This document shows positions 44,502 through 57,080 of a stretch of DNA of 64,000 nucleotides, piece after piece. A program made the translations under genes and the position numbers. Under the pieces are notes generated by a model. It was not told the origin of the DNA, searched no databases, and saw nothing but the letters and a program-made list of their open reading frames with translations. Position 1 is the first letter of the stretch. Each line of letters opens with the position of its first letter. The stretch covers positions 142,716-206,715 of the forward strand of contig JAIOPI010000031.1 of assembly GCA_021413965.1 (NCBI GenBank), written 5' to 3'. Source of the stretch: Lentisphaerota bacterium. Its GTDB lineage: Bacteria; Verrucomicrobiota; Kiritimatiellia; UBA8416; JAIOPI01.

Positions 44502-46823
44502 ATGTTTGCCGTTGTCATCTTTCTGGGCGCTTTTCTGCTGTTTCATGTGCAGCCGATGATCGCCAAGTTCATGTTGCCGTGGTTCGGGTCGACACCCGCG
44601 GTCTGGACCACGTGCATGCTCTTCTTCCAGGCATTGCTGCTGGGGGGCTATGCCTATGCCGACCAGGTGACCCGGCACGGCGCTCCGCGACGACAGGCCT
44701 CCATCCACACGATAGTCGTGCTGGCTGCGATCGGACTCATGGTTCTTCAGTGGCGCCTGTGGGGAACGCCGCTGCTGCCGGGCGATAACTGGAAAGTGTT
44801 CTCCGCGGCGCGGCCGCAAGGGCATCTCCTGCTGCTTTTGCTGTGCAGCGTGGGCTTGCCGTATTTCGTGCTCGCCACGACCAACCCGCTGCTGCAGAAA
44901 TGGTTCACGCTGGCCCGTCCGAATCGCTCCCCCTATCCCTTGTATGCGCTGTCGAATTTGGGATCGCTGCTCGGGCTACTGGGATACCCGCTGGCCGTCG
45001 AGCGGTGGCTGTCGATTCCCGCCCAGGCCTGGATGGTGGCGGCGGCGTTTGTCACGTACGGTGCGCTGTGCCTCACCTGTGCGTGGCGACAGGAAGGGGG
45101 TGGGGGTGCCGAACGAGTCGCCGGGGGTGCACCTTCCGTGCAAGCTGGCATCCTGCATGAGGCGCCACCCACGTTTGGCACGCGTGTGCTATGGGTTCTT
45201 CTCGCCATGTGCGGATCAGCGCTGCTGCTGGCGGTTACCAATCAGCTCTGTGCAGAAGTCGCCGTGGTGCCGTTGTTGTGGGTCGTCCCGCTGGCCCTGT
45301 ACCTTATCACGTTCATGCTCAGTTTCAGCACGGGGCCTTGGGCGTATCGCCCTCTCTGGCTTGGCGGCCTCAGCGTGACCACGTTACTGGCGGTACTCAC
45401 GCTGCTGAATGCCTTTCGATTCAACCTGCCGGGCCAGGTCGCGATACTCGGCGGCCTGCTCTTCAGCGGCTGCATGTTCTGCCATGGGGAGCTGTCGCGC
45501 CTGCGCCCCGCCACCCGCCATCTGACGGGATACTACCTGTGGATTTCCGCGGGCGGGGCACTCGGCGGACTCTTTGTCGGGCTGCTGGCCCCGGCTTGCT
45601 TCCGCGGCTTCTGGGAGTTTCATGGCAGCCTCATGCTCTGCTGGCTGCTCGTGCTGGGTGCCTTGTTGCGGGACTCCCAGTCCGCCCTGCACCGCGGATC
45701 GCGGTTGGCCACGGTGGCGTTACTGGCCGGAGCCAGCCCGCTGGTGGCGTGGGTCTTTGCCCCGTTTGTGCTGCCAGGACGGCGGGACGCGTGGGGCGTG
45801 TTGTCTCCCGGACTTTATTACGGCGCGGCCGGGGTGGCCGGACTCCTGCTGCTGTGGATGCTGGTCCGCCGTCCCGCCGGTTCGCGCTGGCACTGGCAGC
45901 GGCCCGGGTGGGCCCGCGCTGCGTTGGCCGTGGCGTTCTTCGCCATTGAATTAACGCTTGCCCACCACGTGGCCACATTCGGTGAGGACACCGAATTCTA
46001 CGACCGCAATTTCTACGGCCTGCTCCGTGTCCGCGAGTTGGATAGCGGTGGCGGCGCCCATCTGCCTGTGCGTGTTTTGGTGCACGGCCGGGTGATTCAC
46101 GGCGTCCAGTTCAAGGACCTCGCGCTCGCCCGTCGCCCGACCAGCTACTTTTCCGAAGATAGCGGCGTGGGGCTCCTCTTGCGGAATCATCCGCAGCGTT
46201 CGAGGGGTGACGGGCGGCTGCGCGTGGGCGTCGTCGGACTGGGCGCGGGGACGCTGGCCGCCTATGTCGGGACGAACGACTGGCTGCGCTTCTATGAGAT
46301 CAACCCGATGGTCTTGGCGCTGTCGGAAGGGCCGCAACCGTACTTCACGTTCCTGCGCGATGCACCGGGCCACATCGAGTCCCGCCTGGGGGACGCCCGG
46401 CTGGAACTGGAACACGATTTGGCCACCGAGGGGCCGGCCAAGTTCGATGTGCTCGTGCTGGATGCTTTCAGCAGCGACGCCATTCCGGTGCACTTGCTGA
46501 CGCGCGAAGCGTTTGCCCTGTATCTGAAACAGATTCGGGAACCGGATGGCGTGATCGCCATGCATGCCTCGAATCGCGTGCTTGATTTGCTGCCCGTGGC
46601 CCGTGCGAATGCGCGGCAGTTCGGGCTTGCAATGGCGGTGATCACCAAGAGCGTTGCCGACGAACCGGCATCGATGCGTTCGGACTGGGTGCTGTTTGCG
46701 CGGCATCCCGACGTTTTTCAGCACGAGCCGTTCGCCAGCCGGGCCGATCAGCAGGCTGTGGCAGGCCGCGAGGTGGCGTGGACGGACAGCTACAGCAGCC
46801 TGTTGGATTTGCTGATCCGGTAG
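44502..46823 (+). CDS. Membrane-anchored spermidine-synthase-like protein
   Basis: 773 aa. The first ~500 residues contain about 12 hydrophobic segments (opening FAVVIFLGAFLLFHVQPMIAKF). The C-terminal ~220 residues have a Rossmann methyltransferase/aminopropyltransferase fold: RVGVVGLGAGTLAAY, FYEINP, then DVLVLDAFSSDAIPVHLLT, the usual signature of uncharacterised 'fused spermidine synthase' membrane proteins. True spermidine synthases have GGGDG where this reads GLGAG. Its role is unknown, but it follows the deacetylase-like gene by 110 bp on the same strand. Confidence 0.85.
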   Translation: MFAVVIFLGAFLLFHVQPMIAKFMLPWFGSTPAVWTTCMLFFQALLLGGYAYADQVTRHGAPRRQASIHTIVVLAAIGLMVLQWRLWGTPLLPGDNWKVFSAARPQGHLLLLLLCSVGLPYFVLATTNPLLQKWFTLARPNRSPYPLYALSNLGSLLGLLGYPLAVERWLSIPAQAWMVAAAFVTYGALCLTCAWRQEGGGGAERVAGGAPSVQAGILHEAPPTFGTRVLWVLLAMCGSALLLAVTNQLCAEVAVVPLLWVVPLALYLITFMLSFSTGPWAYRPLWLGGLSVTTLLAVLTLLNAFRFNLPGQVAILGGLLFSGCMFCHGELSRLRPATRHLTGYYLWISAGGALGGLFVGLLAPACFRGFWEFHGSLMLCWLLVLGALLRDSQSALHRGSRLATVALLAGASPLVAWVFAPFVLPGRRDAWGVLSPGLYYGAAGVAGLLLLWMLVRRPAGSRWHWQRPGWARAALAVAFFAIELTLAHHVATFGEDTEFYDRNFYGLLRVRELDSGGGAHLPVRVLVHGRVIHGVQFKDLALARRPTSYFSEDSGVGLLLRNHPQRSRGDGRLRVGVVGLGAGTLAAYVGTNDWLRFYEINPMVLALSEGPQPYFTFLRDAPGHIESRLGDARLELEHDLATEGPAKFDVLVLDAFSSDAIPVHLLTREAFALYLKQIREPDGVIAMHASNRVLDLLPVARANARQFGLAMAVITKSVADEPASMRSDWVLFARHPDVFQHEPFASRADQQAVAGREVAWTDSYSSLLDLLIR

Positions 46824-46943
46824 CGCGCGGGACGTTCGTCCCCGGGGTCCGATTGGACAGATCCCGCTGACTTCCTTCATCCATATGCGCGCACGGCATC
46901 GGTCCTTTGCCCCATGCTGCACAAAATTGTGACGGCGAATTGC

Positions 46944-46971
46944 TGGACGAAACCGGACGGATTGCTATGCT
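46944..46971 (+). promoter_or_regulatory. Possible promoter of the MBL-fold gene
   Basis: TGGACG (46944-46949), 16-bp spacer, TATGCT (46966-46971), about 105 bp before the start codon. The match is moderate. The rest of the 253-bp gap is featureless. Confidence 0.4.
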
Positions 46972-47076
46972 ATTCGCACGGCCGTTACGACCAGCTTGGG
47001 AGGGCTGGGCGATCGGCTGGATGCCGGCGGTGCCGCGTATCCAAGCCGTCACAAACCAACAGAGGAGGGTTCCACC

Positions 47077-47799
47077 ATGACGACGATCACCGAGATTGCC
47101 CCGGACGTGTACCGCCTTTCCATCTTGAACGAGGCGATTGGGCTGCAGTTCAACCATTTTCTGATCAAGGACGACGAACCGTTGCTCTACCATACCGGCC
47201 TGCGGTCGACTTTCCCGGAACTGAGTGCGGCGGTGAAGCGGCTGATGACCCCGAAGGACATTCGCTGGATAGGGTGGAGCCATTTCGAGTCGGACGAATG
47301 CGGTGCGCTGAATGAGTGGCTCGGCGCCATCCCCACCGCGCAGGCGGTGTGCGGCGCCCTCGGAGCGATGGTCAGCGTGAACGATTATGCATCGCGTCCG
47401 CCGCGCATGCTGCAGGACGGCGAGTCGTTTACAACCGGCAAGCGGCGGTTCCGGTACGTCGCGACGGCTCACGTCCCGCATGGTTGGGATGCGGGCGTTT
47501 TGTTCGAGGAGACCGACCGGACGCTGCTGTGTTCCGATCTCTTCACGCACTTCGGGACAGTTGAACCGTTGACGAGCAGCGACATTGTGGGCCGCGCCCG
47601 CGAGTCGCTCGAGAACATGCAGCGGTCGCCGTTTGCCTATTACATTCCATACAATGCGCGAACCAGCGTCGTCATGGGCGCGCTTGCCGACCTGAAGCCG
47701 GCGTTGTTGGCAACGATGCACGGGTCGAGCTTCCGTGGTGATTGCGCGCAGGCGTTGCGTGATCTCGACGGCGTCCTGCGCGACGTGTTGGCGCGGTAG
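47077..47799 (+). CDS. MBL-fold di-iron (ODP-like) protein
   Basis: 240 aa, metallo-beta-lactamase fold of the flavodiiron/ODP type. The metal motif HFESDECG (H-x-E-x-D-E) near residue 67, His in VATAHVPHGWD, Asp in LLCSDLFTHFG and His in ATMHGSSF give the usual ligand set. Such proteins, without flavodoxin or rubredoxin domains, bind oxygen or reduce it or nitric oxide; some act as redox sensors. GAGGAGGG lies seven bases before the start. It stands alone. Confidence 0.88.
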   Translation: MTTITEIAPDVYRLSILNEAIGLQFNHFLIKDDEPLLYHTGLRSTFPELSAAVKRLMTPKDIRWIGWSHFESDECGALNEWLGAIPTAQAVCGALGAMVSVNDYASRPPRMLQDGESFTTGKRRFRYVATAHVPHGWDAGVLFEETDRTLLCSDLFTHFGTVEPLTSSDIVGRARESLENMQRSPFAYYIPYNARTSVVMGALADLKPALLATMHGSSFRGDCAQALRDLDGVLRDVLAR

Positions 47800-47916
47800 G
47801 TTGGGTGTTTCCCAGCATGCAGTCGTAGCCAGGTTGATCCAAGACGTGACAGCCGTTTCCCTGGTCCGCCGCCAGATGCTGACGGCTTAGCGGCTGAAAT
47901 AGCCTCAAACGCGCGC

Positions 47917-50730
47917 TCATTGGCGGTCAGCTTCGGTGCGGATGCCAATCTGATCGAAGGGAATGGGCTGGAAGCCGAGCGCGAGGGCCGGTGAGTCAGG
48001 CAGTAGCCGGTAGTCATCATGTGGGGCATCGACGAACCCGGGATCAGCCACCACAGAGTGTTCGTCATAGCCCATGTCACGCCATTCTGCGATCGACAAC
48101 ATCCGGCTTTCGCTCGGTTTGGCCGGCTCAAGCGCAACTTGGGGCTGGGCACCGCCGCGGGGCGTGAACAAGATATTGCCGTCACACTCGGCGAGGACGC
48201 GATCCGTCCAGCCGTCGAGATAGAGAAAGACCGGCTGGTGCTCGCCCAGACTGAGGATGTTCCGCGAGACGGCGTTCCCCGTCATGAAACCCAGGAATCG
48301 CCTGTAGTACTCCAGGGACCGTGCCACCGGCTCCTGGAACCGGATGCCGACGGGGCATTCCACGATGATGTTGTTTTCGATCAGGTTGTTCTTGCCCATG
48401 TGTACCAGGATCCCGGCGGAGCCGGCGCGCACGATCACATTTCCGTACACGAAACACTGACTGGTCTCGTTGTCCAGGTAGATGCCGAAGGCGGGACTGT
48501 CGCGCGTGGGGCCGATCCGGCCGTCCTTGGTCTCACATCCGTGCGTGTCCGCAATGAAGTTGAACCGGATGATATGGCCGGTCCGCTCGGCGTCGGGATC
48601 CACTGGCTTCTCCATCCAGCAATTGATCGCGGCACTGTCGGATATCTCCTGGTCGGCGTGCTGGATCCAATTATATTCGACCACATTGCGGCCATGCGGA
48701 TTCTCCGCCAGATTGACGGCATGATGGGGCATGCGCTCGATCCGATTGTGACGGACGAAATTGCCGTCGCTGATCCCGAGAAAGACGCCCGCCGTGTACT
48801 TGTTGAGCACGCCGCCGTCATGGATCGCGTTGTGCTCCACCCGGTTGAACATCGGGTGATGGAAGCGGTCGCCGGCCAGCACGATCGAATTGGCCCCGCA
48901 GGCGTCAAACTCGTTGCGGGCAATCACGTTGCGGGCGTTCTCCAACTCGAGGTAGATCCCGTTGCCGCCCACGGCACGAAATGTGCAGTATTCCACGCGG
49001 CAATGCAGGGCGTTTCGCAGGTGAACGGCCTCGCCGCCGTACGCCAGTCCGTCGATGTTGAACATGGCGCCGACGTCGAGTCCGGGACGATGGTAGTTGT
49101 CGCCATCCATCGTTTCCGTGAACGTCAGCCCCCGGAGATTGACCCAGGACGTTTGGCGCAAATCGATCAGGGTCGCCAGCCGTGGCACCACCACCTGCGC
49201 CTTGGCCACGTCCGATGTGGGCCAGAAATAGAGGCGCCCTGCTTCGTAGTCAGCGCACCATTCCCCGGGCTGGTCGAGTTCCTCCAATACGTTTTCGACG
49301 TAGAACCGGCAATCCTTCGTGATGGGTACGGGCCAGTACCAGGGCAGACGGTCAAAATCCTTCACCGGTTGCTGCAGCACGATCAGGCGGCGTGACGGAT
49401 CGACGGACGCAACGGGCATGACCTGGTTAAGCCATCCCAGGCCGATCATCATGTTGACTTCCGCATCCTCGGGGTGGGCCCAGGGCTGCCGGAAGAATCC
49501 GTTGCGCACCGTGAAGGCCTGATAGGGCTGGTCCTCGTCGGCGCCTGCGGGCAACGCCCAGCCGCCGTAGAGCGGATTTTCGGGTTCGTAGTTCGGCCAA
49601 CGCGCGCGGATCATGCGCCGGCCATCGCAATACAGTTGGCGGAACTTGGGTTGAAGCGTCCGGGGGCCTGGCAGATTCGCCTGGAGAATTTGGTTCGTGT
49701 GAGGTCGCCAGCCGCTGACGGGGCGCCCACCGCTCAGCACCGGCTGCTCGCCCGGGGCCGCGCACCACGTGATCGGGTTGCCAGGCGCTCCGGCGTCCTT
49801 TTCGCCGAGTACGAGTGTTTCCGGAAGAAAATACTTGCCGCCGTGAAGGAAGACCGTTGCGGCCACCTGCAGCCCGGCCTTCTGTCTGGCCGCACGGATC
49901 AGCGCGCGCGCCCGCTCCAGCGTGGCCACCGGACCGCACGTGGCATTCACCTCGTCAGTCTCACCCGTACAGCGATCGTCACCATGCGGGGAGACGTGAA
50001 TGTTCATGGCCTTTCGGGCGACGCGCGGCGCCGATTGCGGTGCCATGGATGGAAGTCCCCTCAGGAATCCGAACCGCGCCGGCACGTGGGTATCACGTCC
50101 AAACGTGGGCGCCCAGTACAGCGGTTCGCCGGCGCTCCGGCCAACCACACACTCGAACCGCCACGTGTTCGTCAGTTGCGCCGTACGACTGAAACTGCTC
50201 CACGGAATCGCAACTTCCACGGTCCAACTCTCCGCCCCCACATGGGTCTTGACCGTATAGAGCGGTTCCCAGGACTTGTCGCTCGCGCGAACACGGGGCG
50301 CATAGGCATCCCAGGTCACGCCCCGCGCGTTGACGATAAGCTGGTAATACGAGTCGCCGCCGCCCGCGGGGTCAAGGAAGAGCTCGACTTCATCGTCGTC
50401 CCAGATGTCATCGCTATCGTGCCAGGTTGCGGTCGACTTCAGCTCCTGCAACTGTCGGGGCGTGGCGAAGCATTCCGTGGCGGCATACACGTTGGTCTCG
50501 TCATAGGTTACGCGCAGGCACGCGTCGCCCGATGCCGCGGTGCCGTCGACCCGCACGAATCGGTCTGCGATGGCGGCGGTCTGCCAAGCGTCGTCATCAA
50601 GCACGCCGTCGATCTTGGGCGGCAGCCCGTGGACTCGTTCGACCGTCAGGCTGGGTGGCGCATCCGCATACGTCCGGCTCTGAGATCCCAGGCAAAGCGC
50701 GAGCACCGCGACCACGATCATGGACCTCAT
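47917..50730 (-). CDS. Secreted CBM9-like/right-handed beta-helix protein
   Basis: 937 aa. A signal peptide (RSMIVVAVLALCLGSQ, cleavage near YADA) is followed by a CBM9-like domain (PPKIDGVLDDDAWQTAAI, DDIWDDDEVELFLDP) to ~residue 240. A parallel beta-helix takes up residues ~270-900 (NVIARNEFDACGANSIVLAG, NLIENNIIVECPVG repeats), the fold of polysaccharide lyases and epimerases. It should bind and probably cut a polysaccharide outside the cytoplasm. Of three consecutive ATGs, the one at 50730 has GGAG at good spacing. It ends 117 bp from the convergent MBL gene. Confidence 0.85.
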   Translation of the reverse strand: MRSMIVVAVLALCLGSQSRTYADAPPSLTVERVHGLPPKIDGVLDDDAWQTAAIADRFVRVDGTAASGDACLRVTYDETNVYAATECFATPRQLQELKSTATWHDSDDIWDDDEVELFLDPAGGGDSYYQLIVNARGVTWDAYAPRVRASDKSWEPLYTVKTHVGAESWTVEVAIPWSSFSRTAQLTNTWRFECVVGRSAGEPLYWAPTFGRDTHVPARFGFLRGLPSMAPQSAPRVARKAMNIHVSPHGDDRCTGETDEVNATCGPVATLERARALIRAARQKAGLQVAATVFLHGGKYFLPETLVLGEKDAGAPGNPITWCAAPGEQPVLSGGRPVSGWRPHTNQILQANLPGPRTLQPKFRQLYCDGRRMIRARWPNYEPENPLYGGWALPAGADEDQPYQAFTVRNGFFRQPWAHPEDAEVNMMIGLGWLNQVMPVASVDPSRRLIVLQQPVKDFDRLPWYWPVPITKDCRFYVENVLEELDQPGEWCADYEAGRLYFWPTSDVAKAQVVVPRLATLIDLRQTSWVNLRGLTFTETMDGDNYHRPGLDVGAMFNIDGLAYGGEAVHLRNALHCRVEYCTFRAVGGNGIYLELENARNVIARNEFDACGANSIVLAGDRFHHPMFNRVEHNAIHDGGVLNKYTAGVFLGISDGNFVRHNRIERMPHHAVNLAENPHGRNVVEYNWIQHADQEISDSAAINCWMEKPVDPDAERTGHIIRFNFIADTHGCETKDGRIGPTRDSPAFGIYLDNETSQCFVYGNVIVRAGSAGILVHMGKNNLIENNIIVECPVGIRFQEPVARSLEYYRRFLGFMTGNAVSRNILSLGEHQPVFLYLDGWTDRVLAECDGNILFTPRGGAQPQVALEPAKPSESRMLSIAEWRDMGYDEHSVVADPGFVDAPHDDYRLLPDSPALALGFQPIPFDQIGIRTEADRQ

Positions 50731-50917
50731 CATCATGCTCCCAAGGAGGTTGTATGGGACGGTATACCGGGAACGGCAACACGTCCATCCGCTTTCAGGG
50801 ATTCTGCGCTGCGGCACCTCCGGCAAGGCGCTCACCGTGTTTCAAACCATGAGCATGTGGAACAAAAATGGAGTCAAGAGCCGGCACTACTTCTGGCAGT
50901 ACCACCTGCTCCACGGC

Positions 50918-50998
50918 TCACCGCGCCAGGGGCCGGTACCGGACCCGATAGGGGTGCGGCGCCTTCTCGCCGAGCTGCTTGGTGTGCCAGCGCGGCAT
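50918..50998 (-). pseudogene. Remnant of an EttA-type 3' end
   Basis: The 26-codon stretch ending at 50918 reads KQLGEKAPHPYRVRYRPLAR before TGA. The C-terminus of the intact EttA in this window is [20 protein letters not shown] before TGA, so 13 of 20 residues agree and the stop is shared. At DNA level 24 of the last 26 bases match. Nothing upstream in this frame continues the homology, and the methyltransferase stop lies a few bases away, so this is debris of a second ABC-F gene. Confidence 0.6.
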
Positions 50999-51006
50999 CG
51001 GCGTGA

Positions 51007-51717
51007 TCACCTTCGCCCGAACTCCATCCACGTGTTCCAGCTAAGCCGCCGGCCGCGAAGCCAGCTTGCGTCGAAGGAGGGCTTGGCGAACAGCGCCCAG
51101 GTCTGGTGCGGATGCTTCCAGTCCAGGATTTGAAACGCGAATCCGGCGCGCTCGGCGTGCGCACACATTGTCACCCGCCGGTACCCCACGCAGCGCGGGT
51201 AAATCCAGCCTTTCTCTTCGCAGTCGGATTCCCCTGTCTGGTAAGTCGCCACGAGGGCGCCCCTGGCTGACAACCGGGATGACAGCCCCGCCAGCCAACC
51301 CTTCAGCAGGTCCGAACCGCAGTGGCTGAAGACAGATTGCGCAACCGCAAAGTCATAGCGCGTTCCCGCGGGCAGGCCGTCGGTCGAAGCCGCGTAATGA
51401 AAGGCGGGTTGCTTGATCCGGATCTGATCGGCACCGGTCTCTCGCTCGATGCCCTCCGCCACCAGCCATGAGTTCGGCTCAATGCCGGTGTAATGACCCG
51501 TATTCAGATACGGAATCAGGAGGCGTCCGACGCGCAGGGAGCCGCATCCAACGTCCAACAATCGGTGATGCTGCCGCAGGCCGAGGGTCGTCAGCAGGTT
51601 GAACGTCATGGCCGCGACGAGATCATAGTCGGAGGCCGGGCCCACGTAAGCCCGATAATGATCCCCGCCGGCCGGGAACTCAAGGCCGAGCGTCTCGTGG
51701 TTGGACTCCGCATTCAT
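51007..51717 (-). CDS. Class I SAM-dependent methyltransferase
   Basis: 236 aa. SAM motif I is LLDVGCGSLRVGRLL near residue 53, followed by YTGIEPNSWLVAEGI (motif II acid) and DFAVAQSVFSHCG (motif IV). These resemble small-molecule or sugar methyltransferases. The substrate is unknown; the C-terminus keeps an aromatic cluster (WNTWMEF). The start at 51717 has GGAGGAG four to five bases upstream. It lies in a short region of doubtful fragments between the beta-helix gene and carB, with an EttA remnant right after its stop. Confidence 0.85.
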   Translation of the reverse strand: MNAESNHETLGLEFPAGGDHYRAYVGPASDYDLVAAMTFNLLTTLGLRQHHRLLDVGCGSLRVGRLLIPYLNTGHYTGIEPNSWLVAEGIERETGADQIRIKQPAFHYAASTDGLPAGTRYDFAVAQSVFSHCGSDLLKGWLAGLSSRLSARGALVATYQTGESDCEEKGWIYPRCVGYRRVTMCAHAERAGFAFQILDWKHPHQTWALFAKPSFDASWLRGRRLSWNTWMEFGRR

Positions 51718-51844
51718 CCTGCTCCTCCGAGGATAAGTCCCACTTCAGTGCGATCGCCTCGTTGTAGATCGTCACCGCGCCAGCGGCCGGCAGGCTTGGC
51801 AGAATCGCCGCCGCAGCGGCGCAGGCGCGGATCGTGCTCTTCAT
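51680..51844 (-). CDS. Small ORF with signal peptide, possibly a truncated gene
   Basis: 54 codons. AGGAG lies eight bases before the ATG. Residues 1-23 (KSTIRACAAAAAILPSLPAAG) look like a signal peptide; the remaining 30 residues match nothing. The end overlaps the methyltransferase start by 38 bp, so it may be the N-terminal stump of an exported protein broken when neighbouring genes arrived. The same frame stays open upstream to 51985 (VVYDVTFRFAPEMRW), also unrecognised. Confidence 0.3.
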   Translation of the reverse strand: MKSTIRACAAAAAILPSLPAAGAVTIYNEAIALKWDLSSEEQDECGVQPRDARP

Positions 51845-52015
51845 CGCGGTTTCTCCTGTTCCATGACTGGAGTCACTGCGCGCAGGAAATCCCAGTTCCG
51901 GAGAGATGTTGGCTCTTTGGTGGCCGAGTGTCCACCGCATTTCCGGCGCGAAGCGGAAGGTGACGTCGTAGACGACTTCGGCCATGTCGGCATTCTCGGC
52001 CTGGCCCCGCCGACC

Positions 52016-55222
<3,207 letters not shown>

Positions 55223-55323
55223 GGCGTCTCTCCTCCCGGCGTTCTGCTGATCAGTCGGTCGTTCCGCGAAACTCCTGGCCGCAAAAACCGTCCGTTCCGA
55301 TTGTGGCGGCGCCGCGATGCGGG

Positions 55324-56838
55324 TCACGTCGCAAACAGGTCGCGGCTGGGAAACACGGCGTCGCTCGTAATGTTGACGCCGAGACGGCGCAGGCCGGCCT
55401 CGTCGCCCGGCGCGGGGATGTGCGTCAGGTGCACGTCGCGCCCGCGCAGGGCCGCAAGCTGCTCCATCGCCAGCTGCGCCGCTGGATTTCCTGCCGCGCT
55501 CACGCTGAGCGCGATCAGCGTCTCCTCGAGATTCAGGCTGACGGCCTTGCGGTGAAAGACGCCGCGCTTCATGCCGGCGATGGACTCGATCACGTTCGGC
55601 GCGAGAACGTGCATGGCGTCGGGGAGCTGCGCCAGCTGCTTGACGGCGTTCAGCACCAGGCTCGAGGCGGCGTGCATCAACGACGAGTTGCCGCCGGTGA
55701 CGATCCGGCCGTCGGCCAGTTCGATGGCCGCCCCGCAGCAGATGCCCTCGTGCCCCTTGCCGTGCGCCTGGGCGCGCTCCGCCGCCTGCCGCGCAGACGG
55801 CACCACCCGGCGATGCTCCGGCTGCACGCCGAGTTCGCGAAGCAGCCGCTCCGTGCGCCGCACCGTGTCCTGCTCCACGGACCCCAGGGCGTACTCGCAC
55901 TGGTAGCGAAAGTAGCGGCGGATCACTTCCTGCACCGCCGCCTCGCGCACGAGGGCGTCGTCCGTAATGGCAAACCCGGCGCGATTGACGCCCATGTCCG
56001 TGGGCGAGCGGTAGGGCGCCTCGGTCCCCGTGATGCGCTCGAGAATCCGCCGCAGCACCGGAAAGATCTCGACGTCGCGGTTGTAGTTGACTGCGGTCTC
56101 GCGGCAGGACTCCAGGTGGAACGGGTCGATCAGGTTGACGTCGCCCAGGTCCGCGGTGGCCGCCTCATAGGCGACGTTCACCGGATGCTTCAGCGGAAGG
56201 TTCCAGATCGGGAAGGTCTCGAACTTGGCGTAGCCGGAGATGATGCCCTGCCGGTGGTCGTGGTAGAGCTGCGAGAGACAGGTGGCCATCTTGCCGCTGC
56301 CCGGGCCCGGCGCGGTCACCACCACGATCGGCTTGGAGGTTTCGATCCTGGGGTTGGCGCCATAGCCGCGCTCGCTGGCAATCAGGTCGACATCGGTGGG
56401 ATAGCCCGGCGTGGCGCGGTGCGTGTAGGTGCGAATGCCGCGGCGCTCCAGGCGGTTGCGGAACTGGAGCGCGGCCGGTTGCTCGTTGAACCGCGTGATG
56501 ACCACGCCCGAGACGGGCAGTTCCCAGTCGCGCAGGTCGTCGATCAACCGCAGCGCGTCCGCATCGTAGGTGATGCCGAAGTCCGCGCGCAGCTTCTTGC
56601 GTTCGATATCGCCCGCGTGGATGCAGAGAATGATCTCCGCCTGATCCTTCAGTCGCTGCAACAGTTGAATCTTGGCGTTCGGATCGTATCCGGGGAGCAC
56701 CCGCGCGGCGTGGTAGTCGAACACCAGCTTGCCGCCGAATTCCAGGTAAAGCTTGTTGTTGAAACGTCGGGCGCGCTCGACGATGAATTCGGACTGCTCG
56801 CGCAGATACCGTTCGCTGTCAAAACCCGTGGGTCGCAT
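55324..56838 (-). CDS. DUF1846 family protein
   Basis: 504 aa, normal length for DUF1846, a family with solved structures but no settled function. Hallmarks: GFDSERYLREQSEFIVERA at the start, NNKLYLEFGGKLVFDYHAARVLPGYDP, a P-loop-like PGPGSGKMATCLSQLYHD, and NVAYEAATADLGDVNLIDPFH. The P-loop-like stretch suggests nucleotide binding. The gene sits 101 bp upstream of carB on the same strand; whether it belongs to the same unit is unclear. Confidence 0.93.
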   Translation of the reverse strand: MRPTGFDSERYLREQSEFIVERARRFNNKLYLEFGGKLVFDYHAARVLPGYDPNAKIQLLQRLKDQAEIILCIHAGDIERKKLRADFGITYDADALRLIDDLRDWELPVSGVVITRFNEQPAALQFRNRLERRGIRTYTHRATPGYPTDVDLIASERGYGANPRIETSKPIVVVTAPGPGSGKMATCLSQLYHDHRQGIISGYAKFETFPIWNLPLKHPVNVAYEAATADLGDVNLIDPFHLESCRETAVNYNRDVEIFPVLRRILERITGTEAPYRSPTDMGVNRAGFAITDDALVREAAVQEVIRRYFRYQCEYALGSVEQDTVRRTERLLRELGVQPEHRRVVPSARQAAERAQAHGKGHEGICCGAAIELADGRIVTGGNSSLMHAASSLVLNAVKQLAQLPDAMHVLAPNVIESIAGMKRGVFHRKAVSLNLEETLIALSVSAAGNPAAQLAMEQLAALRGRDVHLTHIPAPGDEAGLRRLGVNITSDAVFPSRDLFAT

Positions 56839-57080
56839 CGATCACCCATCTGGCCGGCGCCGCGGAAACAGGCTGCATCCTTGCCGGCGGCCAGCAACCG
56901 TGGAAGCGCACCTGTGGCTGCCGGATTGCGGCCTTGCAGGCGACAACTTGACACGACCCCGACCGTACTCCTACATTCCGGAGACGTAAATTACCGGAAA
57001 CTGCCCATGGAATGCCTATCACAAATAGGCAACTCGCGAGCGCACGTCCGTGGCGCCGGGGCCACAGCGGCAGGTGGAAC

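Noticed and set aside
50754..50852. 32-codon plus-strand frame behind a good AAGGAGG site
   Set aside because: The purine-rich stretch is on the strand opposite the beta-helix gene leader and the peptide has no recognisable feature; there is no other support for translation.
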